DNA from: Methanobacteriota archaeon
GTDB lineage: Archaea > Hydrothermarchaeota > Hydrothermarchaeia > Hydrothermarchaeales > JACQPM01
Direction of reading: 5' to 3'
Length of the DNA: 11,660 nucleotides
Assembly: GCA_016207475.1 (NCBI GenBank)
Contig: JACQPM010000021.1
Span: forward strand, 1-11,660
Shown: positions 6,453 to 10,978 of the stretch, in pieces
Layout: every line of letters starts with the position of its first letter
Numbering within the stretch: position 1 is the stretch's first letter
Position numbers and translations under genes: made by a program
The notes under the pieces: model-generated
What the model was told of the DNA's origin: nothing
Databases searched by the model: none
Seen by the model: only the letters and a program-made list of their open reading frames with translations

Positions 6453-6494
6453 CGCTCCTCGGACTCGGCTGAGGCCTCGTCCTCGTCGCGGTTC
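6449..6494. repeat. imperfect inverted repeat between mdh and tRNA-Val
   Basis: GAACCGC (6449-6455) and GCGGTTC (6488-6494) form 7-bp arms around a 32-nt interior that contains GGAC/GTCC and the palindrome GAGGCCTC. On the tRNA-Val strand it follows the conserved hairpin and could end the tRNA transcript; this is inference. Confidence 0.35.
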
Positions 6495-6502
6495 GAAGGG
6501 GT

Positions 6503-6548
6503 GTCGGCACGAGCAGGACGACCGCAGGGAGTCCTGCGAAGTGCTGAC
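6503..6548 (-). repeat. tRNA-flanking hairpin, copy A (after tRNA-Val)
   Basis: On the minus strand, 3 nt after the tRNA discriminator base, a 46-nt hairpin starts with GTCAGCACTTCGCAGGAC and ends with GTCCTGCTCGTGCCGAC. The pairing is GTC/GAC, an A-C mismatch, GCAC/GTGC, a TTC/TC internal loop, and GCAGGAC/GTCCTGC, with an 11-nt loop. Identity to copy B covers 58 of 59 positions including the adjacent tRNA end (6501-6559); the one difference (6525) is in the loop. It resembles no RNA family that I can name. Confidence 0.7.
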
Positions 6549-6551
6549 AGA

Positions 6552-6625
6552 TGGGCCCGCTGAGATTCGAACTCAGGACCTCCTCCGTGTCAGGGAGACG
6601 TCATAACCAGCTAGACCACGGGCCC
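6552..6625 (-). tRNA. tRNA-Val (GAC)
   Basis: The cloverleaf reads from 6625 down. The acceptor GGGCCCG pairs with CGGGCCC, the D arm is GTC/GAC, and the anticodon stem is TCTCC/GGAGG (one T-G pair) with loop CTGACAC giving anticodon GAC. The T arm CTGAG/CTCAG has TTCGAAT. Discriminator A is at 6552 and no CCA is encoded. No intron is present. Confidence 0.95.
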
Positions 6626-6647
6626 CGGTCGGATATAGCTTTTGGGC

Positions 6648-6659
6648 TTTTAATATCTT
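6648..6659 (-). promoter_or_regulatory. TATA-type promoter of tRNA-Val
   Basis: The minus strand reads AAGATATTAAAA, about 28 bp before the tRNA 5' end. It lies directly downstream of the lipoprotein stop codon at 6664. Confidence 0.5.
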
Positions 6660-6663
6660 TCGT

Positions 6664-7077
6664 TCAGATGTAGGGCACCAGCCCTTTCTTCTCCGCCACC
6701 TTGACCTTCGCCTTCCCGGTCACTATGTCGCCATTCCCTGTCCGCACAATTACGTCTATGATGTAGTCGCCGGGGGCTATATCCTTGGCCACGGTGACGG
6801 TGAAGGTTATGATCCTGCTCTCCTCGGGCTTGAGGGTGAACTGGGTCCTGTTGGGCTTTGTCACGCTGAGGCCCTCGGTGGCCGTGGCGTCGGCGGTTAT
6901 GGTCTCGGTGGCGTTCCCCACGTTGGTGGCCCGGACCTCCACCCGCAGGGTCTCGGGCTCCTGGAGGCTCACCTGCCCCGGTATGACCTCGGTGCTCAGC
7001 TTTATGGCGTGGCTGTCGCTCCAGAGGGCGCAGCCTGCCACGAGGGTGGCCAGCAGGAGGACGGCGAGGAGCCTCAT
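6664..7077 (-). CDS. small secreted lipoprotein with Ig-like (NEW3/CARDB-type) domain
   Basis: A 137-residue protein. Residues 1-15 are a hydrophobic signal (MRLLAVLLLATLVAG) ending in the lipobox LVAGC with Cys16, so it should be lipid-anchored on the outer face of the membrane. The rest is all-beta: 'LRVEVRATNVGNATETIT', 'FTLKPEESRIITFTVTVA', 'GDYIIDVIVRTGNGD'. This pattern belongs to the extracellular NEW3/CARDB-like immunoglobulin folds that stabilise or space surface proteins. No catalytic motif is visible. It follows the NYN gene by 51 bp but has its own TATA box (7101-7110), placed so that the ATG would be at or near the transcript's 5' end. The partner is unknown. Confidence 0.8.
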   Translation of the reverse strand: MRLLAVLLLATLVAGCALWSDSHAIKLSTEVIPGQVSLQEPETLRVEVRATNVGNATETITADATATEGLSVTKPNRTQFTLKPEESRIITFTVTVAKDIAPGDYIIDVIVRTGNGDIVTGKAKVKVAEKKGLVPYI

Positions 7078-7100
7078 CGCCCTACCCCTTGGGGCAGGGC

Positions 7101-7110
7101 GGATATAACC
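7101..7110 (-). promoter_or_regulatory. TATA box of the lipoprotein gene
   Basis: The minus strand reads GGTTATATCC, flanked by C and G so that CGG/CCG arms surround TTATAT. Its centre is about 26 bp before 7079, almost at the ATG (7077). Confidence 0.5.
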
Positions 7111-7128
7111 GTTGCGGTCCTGCTTCCC

Positions 7129-7995
7129 TCACCCGCCCACGGCCTTGGCCACCATGGGATGCTCCCTGTTCAGGATTATGACGGAGTAATCCCCCGTGGT
7201 CCCGGGGCGCTTCTCGATCTTTATGGCTTCCATCCCGTGGAGGCTGTTGAGGATCTCCTTCCGCTCCTCGTTCGTGAGCGTCAGGAAGGCCTCGTTCAGG
7301 CGGTTCTTGAGGAAGGGGACGAGCCAGACCTCCTCGGTCCGGTACTTCCTGGTGGCCTCCTCGATGAGCCTCAAGCAGAGTTCCATGTTCGCGTCGGTTA
7401 TGTAGGCCTTTGCATCGATGGCGCCGTCCCCTTCTACCTCCGAAGGGGGCGTCTCGGCAGGGGCGTCTCGGCCCAGGAGGTCTCCTATGAGGGTCTCGGC
7501 CGGGAGGAAGTGCCCCCGTCCGACGATGTTCCTCAGGTCCCCGGAGGCGCTCCCCTCCAGGCAGACGACGGTCACCCCCTTTGCCCTCTCCCTGATCCTC
7601 CTGACTATGGGTATGTAGTCCCTGTCTCCCCCCACTATGAAGAAGTGGTTTATATCCCCCCGGGTGAGGAGGACCTCCTGGACCGCCAGGGAGAGCTCCA
7701 GGTCGGCGCTGTTCTTCCCCGCCTTGTTGATCCCGTACTGCGGATCGAAGGACATCATCGCCAGGGAGTTGAGGGCCTCCTGGGTCTCTGAATATTCCCA
7801 GTTCCCGTAGGCCCTCCCCATGATGAAGTTCATCCCCATCTCCTCCTCGATCTTGCGCTTCAGCCTGGAGAGGAGGGCCATGGTCACGTCCGCCGGGCTC
7901 CCCTGTGGCCTCCCTTCAAGGTAGCCCTTCACCGCCAGATAGATGTTCTCGAAGTCCACGAAGACCGCGCAGTTGGCCCTAGGCGTCGGGAGCAT
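7129..7995 (-). CDS. NYN-domain putative ribonuclease with C-terminal winged-helix-like region
   Basis: A 288-residue protein. Residues 7-168 form a NYN (PIN-like, LabA/DUF88) nuclease domain: 'CAVFVDFENIYLAV' supplies Asp14 and Asn17, 'AGKNSADLELSLAV' supplies Asp98, and 'FFIVGGDRDYIPIVRRIRE' supplies Asp124 and Asp126. That is the usual acidic metal site, so the catalytic set looks complete. After an acidic linker (about 176-194), residues 200-288 are helical with a final beta hairpin, resembling an OST-HTH/LOTUS-like or winged-helix RNA-binding module. The start at 7995 was chosen because the domain begins right after it. The frame upstream overlaps the preceding gene, and the ATG is 11 nt after that gene's stop, preceded by AGGGAAG. 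It probably forms an operon with the membrane protein upstream. The target is likely RNA; which RNA is unknown. Confidence 0.85.
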   Translation of the reverse strand: MLPTPRANCAVFVDFENIYLAVKGYLEGRPQGSPADVTMALLSRLKRKIEEEMGMNFIMGRAYGNWEYSETQEALNSLAMMSFDPQYGINKAGKNSADLELSLAVQEVLLTRGDINHFFIVGGDRDYIPIVRRIRERAKGVTVVCLEGSASGDLRNIVGRGHFLPAETLIGDLLGRDAPAETPPSEVEGDGAIDAKAYITDANMELCLRLIEEATRKYRTEEVWLVPFLKNRLNEAFLTLTNEERKEILNSLHGMEAIKIEKRPGTTGDYSVIILNREHPMVAKAVGG

Positions 7996-8006
7996 GGTAT
8001 ACTTCC

Positions 8007-8558
8007 CTAGTTCGACTGGGTCATTTTGGCCTTGTCTACGACACGATAATCGTCGTCCAGGAACAGGAGCCATATCAGGGGCATGCCGTCTCTCCCAACC
8101 CCGCGAACGGTGGCTGTCCAGGTAGAAAGGCCATTTGTGGATTTCTCCAGTTTTTTTATATTGGCGGGCCTGATGGTGAAGTTGAGCCTGATAGTGTCCC
8201 TGTAGTATACAATTTCGTAGCCGTCCAATTTCTCACTGGCCATCTCTAGAGGAGATTTCGGAGGAGGGGGAAGGGTCGGGGCGACCGTCTGGGTTACGGC
8301 TGGAACGATCTCTGTGGGCTGAGCTGGCGCTGACGGTACCTTAGTAACGGCCAATGGCGGGAGGCTGCTTCCCTCGCTCTCCACCAGTATCACGGTGGAG
8401 GTATCCTCTTGCCGCTCCCCAAAGAGGGACGGAGAGGTGAAGAAGTAGATAACCGCCACTATGAGGAGTAGTGGTAAGCCAAGGACCAACCACTGCCTGG
8501 CCTTGCCCTCTTTCTGGGCCTCTTCCCGGACTTCCTGTTTTTTGACTTCCTCCACCAT
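8007..8558 (-). CDS. single-pass membrane-anchored protein, unknown function
   Basis: A 183-residue protein with this start. The charged, Lys/Glu-rich N-terminus (1-22) is cytoplasmic, one transmembrane helix follows at about 23-40 (WLVLGLPLLLIVAVIYFF), then a Thr/Pro/Val-rich extracellular linker (about 50-104, with PTLPPPPKSP). The C-terminal domain (about 105-183) contains 'GYEIVYYRDTIRLNFTI', 'WTATVRGVGRDG' and 'IWLLFLDDDYRVVDKAK'. The C-terminal part looks like a small beta-rich extracytoplasmic domain that I cannot place. An ATG at 8594 would add 12 codons. I prefer 8558 because the AT-rich box at 8601-8613 would start transcription near 8582, but the case is weak. Its stop lies 11 nt before the NYN gene, so the two are probably co-transcribed. 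Its composition is less GC-rich than that of its neighbours. Confidence 0.75.
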   Translation of the reverse strand: MVEEVKKQEVREEAQKEGKARQWLVLGLPLLLIVAVIYFFTSPSLFGERQEDTSTVILVESEGSSLPPLAVTKVPSAPAQPTEIVPAVTQTVAPTLPPPPKSPLEMASEKLDGYEIVYYRDTIRLNFTIRPANIKKLEKSTNGLSTWTATVRGVGRDGMPLIWLLFLDDDYRVVDKAKMTQSN

Positions 8559-8600
8559 AGATATCGTCCTGAGGTTCGACCTCACAGTATCCATTAACCA

Positions 8601-8613
8601 GTGAATATTTTTT
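8601..8613 (-). promoter_or_regulatory. TATA-like promoter of the membrane protein/NYN operon
   Basis: The minus strand reads AAAAAATATTCAC, the only AT-rich block between the tRNA-Ile hairpin and the gene. It predicts a start site near 8582. Confidence 0.4.
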
Positions 8614-8664
8614 GGAATGCCGGGGTCTCGGCGGAAGGTCGAGGTAGCGAAGCGTTAAGTGAGT

Positions 8665-8710
8665 GTCGGCACGAGCAGGACGACCGAAGGGAGTCCTGCG
8701 AAGTGCTGAC
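8665..8710 (-). repeat. tRNA-flanking hairpin, copy B (after tRNA-Ile)
   Basis: It has the same 46-nt hairpin and the same 3-nt spacing from the tRNA discriminator as copy A. The arms GTCAGCACTTCGCAGGAC and GTCCTGCTCGTGCCGAC are identical. The loop contains CTTCGG, so a UUCG-like cap is possible. The single difference from copy A is at 8687. Confidence 0.7.
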
Positions 8711-8713
8711 AGA

Positions 8714-8788
8714 TGGGCCCGCGGGGATTCGAACCCCGGACCTTCCGGTTATCAGCCGAACGCGCTAGCCAAGCTGCGCCACGGGCCC
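8714..8788 (-). tRNA. tRNA-Ile (GAT)
   Basis: The cloverleaf reads from 8788 down. The acceptor GGGCCCG pairs with CGGGCCC, the D arm is GCGC/GCGC, and the anticodon stem TTCGG/CCGGA has loop CTGATAA, giving anticodon GAT. The T arm CGGGG/CCCCG has TTCGAAT. Discriminator A is at 8714, no CCA is encoded and there is no intron. Confidence 0.95.
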
Positions 8789-8807
8789 CAAGGTAGCTAC
8801 ACATCAG

Positions 8808-8820
8808 CTTTATTTAAAGA
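8808..8820 (-). promoter_or_regulatory. TATA box of tRNA-Ile
   Basis: The minus strand reads TCTTTAAATAAAG, centred about 26 bp before the tRNA 5' end. Confidence 0.6.
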
Positions 8821-8838
8821 TATTGCGTTACGAAACGG

Positions 8839-8845
8839 TTTTATA
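8839..8845 (+). promoter_or_regulatory. TATA box of tRNA-Ala
   Basis: TTTTATA lies about 27 bp before the tRNA 5' end, flanked by the inverted arms ACGG (8835-8838) and CCGT (8846-8849). The 11-mer GGTTTTATACC that contains it also occurs in the lrp promoter on the other strand. Confidence 0.6.
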
Positions 8846-8869
8846 CCGTGGTGCCGAAGATACTGGGGA

Positions 8870-8942
8870 GGGCCCGTAGCTCAGCTGGTAGAGCGCTGCA
8901 TTCGCAATGCAGAGGCCTCGGGTTCAAATCCCGACGGGTCCA
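8870..8942 (+). tRNA. tRNA-Ala (CGC)
   Basis: The acceptor GGGCCCG pairs with CGGGTCC and includes the alanine identity pair G3-U70. The D arm is GCTC/GAGC, and the anticodon stem CTGCA/TGCAG has loop TTCGCAA, giving anticodon CGC. The T arm TCGGG/CCCGA has TTCAAAT. Discriminator A is at 8942; no CCA is encoded. It diverges from tRNA-Ile with 81 bp between them. Confidence 0.96.
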
Positions 8943-8996
8943 TATCTCACCCTCGCCTTCGCTCCCTTCGGTCACTCAGGCTCGCTCGAGACCGCA

Positions 8997-9056
8997 GTCA
9001 GCACTTCGCAGCCAGGCCTTTCGCAATGGATGGCTCGAATGGCTGCTCGTGCCGAC
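8997..9056 (+). repeat. tRNA-flanking hairpin, copy C (after tRNA-Ala), with covarying stem
   Basis: A 60-nt hairpin on the tRNA-Ala strand, 54 nt after the tRNA. It begins GTCAGCACTTCGCAG and ends CTGCTCGTGCCGAC, as in copies A and B. The next three pairs are CCA/TGG instead of GAC/GTC, so the stem is GCAGCCA/TGGCTGC. The loop is longer (25 nt) and unrelated. Conserved internal loop (TTC/TC), conserved A-C mismatch and compensatory change argue for a structured RNA or cruciform. It ends 8 nt from the lrp stop codon, which points the other way. Confidence 0.7.
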
Positions 9057-9063
9057 ACCCAAC

Positions 9064-9561
9064 TCAAGGGGTGACCGCCAGGCGCCGCCTCTCCTCCTTG
9101 TCGAAGAAGATATCCCCGTCCTCTTTGTATTTCTTGAGGAGGAAGTGGGTGGAAGTGCTCTGGACCCTCTCCAGGGGGGCGAGCTTTTCTGCCACGAAGG
9201 TGGCCACCTCCTTCATGGTCTTCCCTTTGACCAGGACTGAGAAGTCATAGGCCCCAGAGATCAGGTAGAGGGTCTGGACCTCAGGGAAGCGCATGATCCT
9301 CTCGGCGACGGCGTCATAGCCCCTGCCCCGCTCGGGAGTAACCTTCACATCTATCATGGCGTATACCGGCTCCTGGCCGGCCTTCTCCCAGTTGATCACG
9401 GTCTTGTACCGCCTTATTACCCCCTTCCTCTCGAAGTCCTTCATGTGCTTCCGGACCTTGGCCTCCGTGGATCCCACCATGGTGGCGATCTCCCTGGCGC
9501 CCAGCCTGGCGTCTCTCTCCAGGATCTTGAGGATCTCCTCCGCCTCTCCAGCCACTGCCAT
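9064..9561 (-). CDS. Lrp/AsnC-family transcriptional regulator
   Basis: A 165-residue regulator. The N-terminal winged helix-turn-helix (about 7-52) contains 'LKILERDARLGAREIATMVGSTEAKVRKHMKDFERKGVIRRYKT', with AREIATMVG and EAKVRKHMK as the two helices. The C-terminal RAM domain (about 62-140) includes VYAMIDVKV, 'VQTLYLISGAYDFSVLV' and 'HFLLKKYKED'. These proteins form octamers that bind operators, with amino acids or related metabolites as ligands. Length is normal. The last 20 residues are charged and slightly longer than usual. The ATG has GAGGTGAGGT directly before it. The gene diverges from sfsA over 48 bp holding two interleaved TATA boxes, so autoregulation together with control of sfsA is plausible. 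The convergent side holds hairpin C and tRNA-Ala. Confidence 0.92.
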   Translation of the reverse strand: MAVAGEAEEILKILERDARLGAREIATMVGSTEAKVRKHMKDFERKGVIRRYKTVINWEKAGQEPVYAMIDVKVTPERGRGYDAVAERIMRFPEVQTLYLISGAYDFSVLVKGKTMKEVATFVAEKLAPLERVQSTSTHFLLKKYKEDGDIFFDKEERRRLAVTP

Positions 9562-9575
9562 ACCTCACCTCGGAA

Positions 9576-9583
9576 GTTATAAG
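9576..9583 (+). promoter_or_regulatory. TATA box of sfsA-ferredoxin-sor
   Basis: GTTATAAG is centred about 26 bp before 9606, almost at the sfsA ATG (9610), so the message is probably leaderless. It sits inside the leader region of the divergent lrp gene. Confidence 0.5.
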
Positions 9584-9591
9584 CAACGGAG

Positions 9592-9604
9592 AGGTATAAA
9601 ACCT
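9592..9604 (-). promoter_or_regulatory. TATA box and possible operator of the lrp-type gene
   Basis: The minus strand reads AGGTTTTATACCT, a TATA box within AGGT/ACCT inverted arms. It predicts a start near 9571, ten bases before the ATG at 9561. It overlaps the core promoter of sfsA, so the two initiation complexes should exclude each other. Confidence 0.5.
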
Positions 9605-9609
9605 TCGGT

Positions 9610-10317
9610 ATGGAGTTCCGGGGGCCCCTGGTCAGAGGGATATTTCTCAGGAGGCCCAACAGGTTCACGGTCCTGGTGGAAATTGGGGGCGTGCCCAGGA
9701 CCTGTCATCTGCCCAACCCCGGGAGGCTGGAAGAGCTCCTGGTCCCTGGGGCGAAGGTCTTCCTCCGGGAGAAGGGGGAAGGAAAAAGGAGGACCGGCTA
9801 CGACCTCGTTGCCGTCTCCCACCAGGGAGGGCTCGTCTCCGTCGACTCCAGGCTCCCGAACCGGCTGGTGGAAGAGGCCCTGGCCGAGGGGAGGATCCCA
9901 CCCTTCCGCCGCTGCCACCTTGCCAGGGGCGAGGTATCCTACGGGAGGAGCCGCTTCGACTTCCTCCTCCAATGCGGGGACCGCCCCTGCCTCCTGGAGG
10001 TGAAGTCCTGCACCCTCGTCAGGGATGGAAGGGCCCTCTTCCCGGACGCCGTCACCGATCGGGGGAGGCGCCACGGCCTCGAGCTGGCCAGGGCCCACCA
10101 GGAGGGGTACAGGGCCGCGGTCCTCTTCGTCGTCCAGCGGACCGACGCCTCGATCTTCTCTCCCAACGATGCTACGGACCCTGCCTTCGGGGAGGCCCTC
10201 CGATGGGCCGCCTGGCAGGGGGTGGAGGTCCTGGCCTACCGCTGCCTGGTCACGGAGAGAGGGGTCAGCCTGGAGGAGGAGGTGGCAGTGGACCTCGGTG
10301 GTAAGGCCTGTAGATGA
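9610..10317 (+). CDS. sfsA: SfsA family protein (sugar fermentation stimulation protein homologue)
   Basis: A 235-residue protein of the SfsA family. An N-terminal OB-like part (about 1-70) contains the hallmark HLPNPGRLEELL (33-44). A C-terminal PD-(D/E)xK nuclease-like fold follows, with SRFDFLL (114-120, Asp117), LLEVKSCTL (128-136, Glu130 and Lys132), 'FPDAVTDRGRRH' (144-155) and the ending 'YRCLVTERGVSLEEEVAVDL'. All putative active-site residues are kept. The family was named from an E. coli effect on maltose genes; DNA binding or nuclease activity is suspected but the true role is uncertain. Length is typical. It begins a plus-strand cluster: the ferredoxin starts 21 bp after its stop. 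A TATA box at 9576-9583 places the transcript start near the ATG. Confidence 0.95.
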   Translation: MEFRGPLVRGIFLRRPNRFTVLVEIGGVPRTCHLPNPGRLEELLVPGAKVFLREKGEGKRRTGYDLVAVSHQGGLVSVDSRLPNRLVEEALAEGRIPPFRRCHLARGEVSYGRSRFDFLLQCGDRPCLLEVKSCTLVRDGRALFPDAVTDRGRRHGLELARAHQEGYRAAVLFVVQRTDASIFSPNDATDPAFGEALRWAAWQGVEVLAYRCLVTERGVSLEEEVAVDLGGKACR

Positions 10318-10338
10318 TACTGTGCAAATATAGGGCAG

Positions 10339-10542
10339 ATGGAGAGGATCCAGGTCGATCTCGAAAAATGCACGGGGTGCGGCCTCTGCAGGGCCATATG
10401 CCCCAAGGGGCCGAGGGTCTGGGAGATGAAGGAGGGCAAGGCCATCGTCAAGGACAGCACCCACTGCCTCATGTGCGGTATGTGCGCCACGAGATGCCCT
10501 GAAGGGGCGATAAAGTACGGGTGGTACGGAGGTGAAAGGTGA
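10339..10542 (+). CDS. 2[4Fe-4S] ferredoxin
   Basis: A 67-residue ferredoxin with two cluster motifs: Cys11, 14, 17 and 21 (CTGCGLCRAICP) and Cys43, 46, 49 and 53 (CLMCGMCATRCP). All eight ligands and the following prolines are present. It is the low-potential electron carrier type common in anaerobic archaea. The N-terminus (MERIQVDLEK) is standard. The ATG is preceded by TAGGG about 7 nt upstream. Its TGA shares a base with the ATG of the superoxide reductase (TGATG), which suggests it supplies electrons to that enzyme; rubredoxin is the better known donor, so this is inference. It is probably transcribed from the sfsA promoter. Confidence 0.94.
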   Translation: MERIQVDLEKCTGCGLCRAICPKGPRVWEMKEGKAIVKDSTHCLMCGMCATRCPEGAIKYGWYGGER

Positions 10543-10905
10543 TGGAGAAGGGATTGTTCTGCGGGATAAATAAGCCTAAGGGCGGGAAGGGCGAGCTGGA
10601 GAAGGTCCACGTGCCCGTGATCTGCGTCCCAGAGAGGGCCAAGGCAGGAGAGCCTATCCAGGTCACGGTGCGGGTGGGGGGGGGAGTGGCATCCCATGGA
10701 GGAGGGGCACCACGTCCAGTGGGTCGAGCTATACTCCAGGGCGAACTTCCTCACGAGGGTGGACCTGACGCCCGTCTTCACCAGGCCCGAGGTGACGGTC
10801 ACGCTGGTCAAGGGCGCCATCCACAAGGGCACGACCCTGAGGGCCGTTGCGAAGTGCAACCTCCATGGGATGTGGGAGGGCGAGGCAGAGCTGGAGGTGG
10901 ACTAG
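10542..10905 (+). CDS. sor: superoxide reductase (one-iron, neelaredoxin type), frame broken at a G9 run
   Basis: Superoxide reductase reduces superoxide to peroxide without releasing oxygen and protects anaerobes. The first frame, from the ATG at 10542, gives the N-terminal half, with GELEKVHVPVIC and the ligand His23. The second frame, visible from about 10684 to the stop at 10903-10905, gives WHPMEEGHHVQWVELY and then AVAKCNLHGMWEGE. The frames meet at nine G (10676-10684). Dropping one G joins them into a 120-residue protein, the usual length, with all five iron ligands: His23, His50, His56, Cys105 and His108. As written, ribosomes would instead read an Arg/Gly-rich tail to 10946. The catalytic-lysine motif is EK-V-H rather than EKH, so Lys21 is shifted by one residue. 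A sequencing or assembly indel is most likely; true frameshifting or phase variation is possible. There is no desulforedoxin (2Fe) domain. Confidence 0.88.
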
Positions 10906-10920
10906 AGTCCTCCGAAGGCC

Positions 10921-10942
10921 CTTTCAATAACTTTTTCTTACG
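10921..10942 (+). terminator. T-rich terminator after sor and/or cdhA promoter
   Basis: CAATAACTTTTTCTTACG follows the sor stop by about 20 bp. The T-tract at 10932-10936 suits archaeal termination of the sfsA-ferredoxin-sor transcript. The same AT-rich block, centred near 10932, would place a cdhA start site near 10958, so it may serve both purposes. Confidence 0.4.
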
Positions 10943-10978
10943 CTAAACCCTCGTCCATGACTAACCAGGGGGTACGGC

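Noticed and set aside
6503..6548. Hairpin as an H/ACA guide RNA
   Set aside because: An ACA does follow the stem, but the internal loop (3 and 2 nt) is too small for a pseudouridylation pocket and no kink-turn is evident.
8007..8073. NYN protein start at 8073
   Set aside because: It would overlap the end of the upstream gene and adds a basic segment with no family similarity; the ATG at 7995 directly precedes the domain.
6503..9056. tRNA-flanking repeats as attachment sites of an integrated element
   Set aside because: No integrase, no duplicated tRNA 3' fragment and no foreign gene cargo are seen; the repeats carry compensatory changes rather than direct identity.
10685..10946. Continuation of the first sor frame to 10946 as the true C-terminus
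   Set aside because: The tail is Gly/Arg/His-rich and lacks the iron ligands, while the other frame contains the conserved CNLHG end of superoxide reductase.
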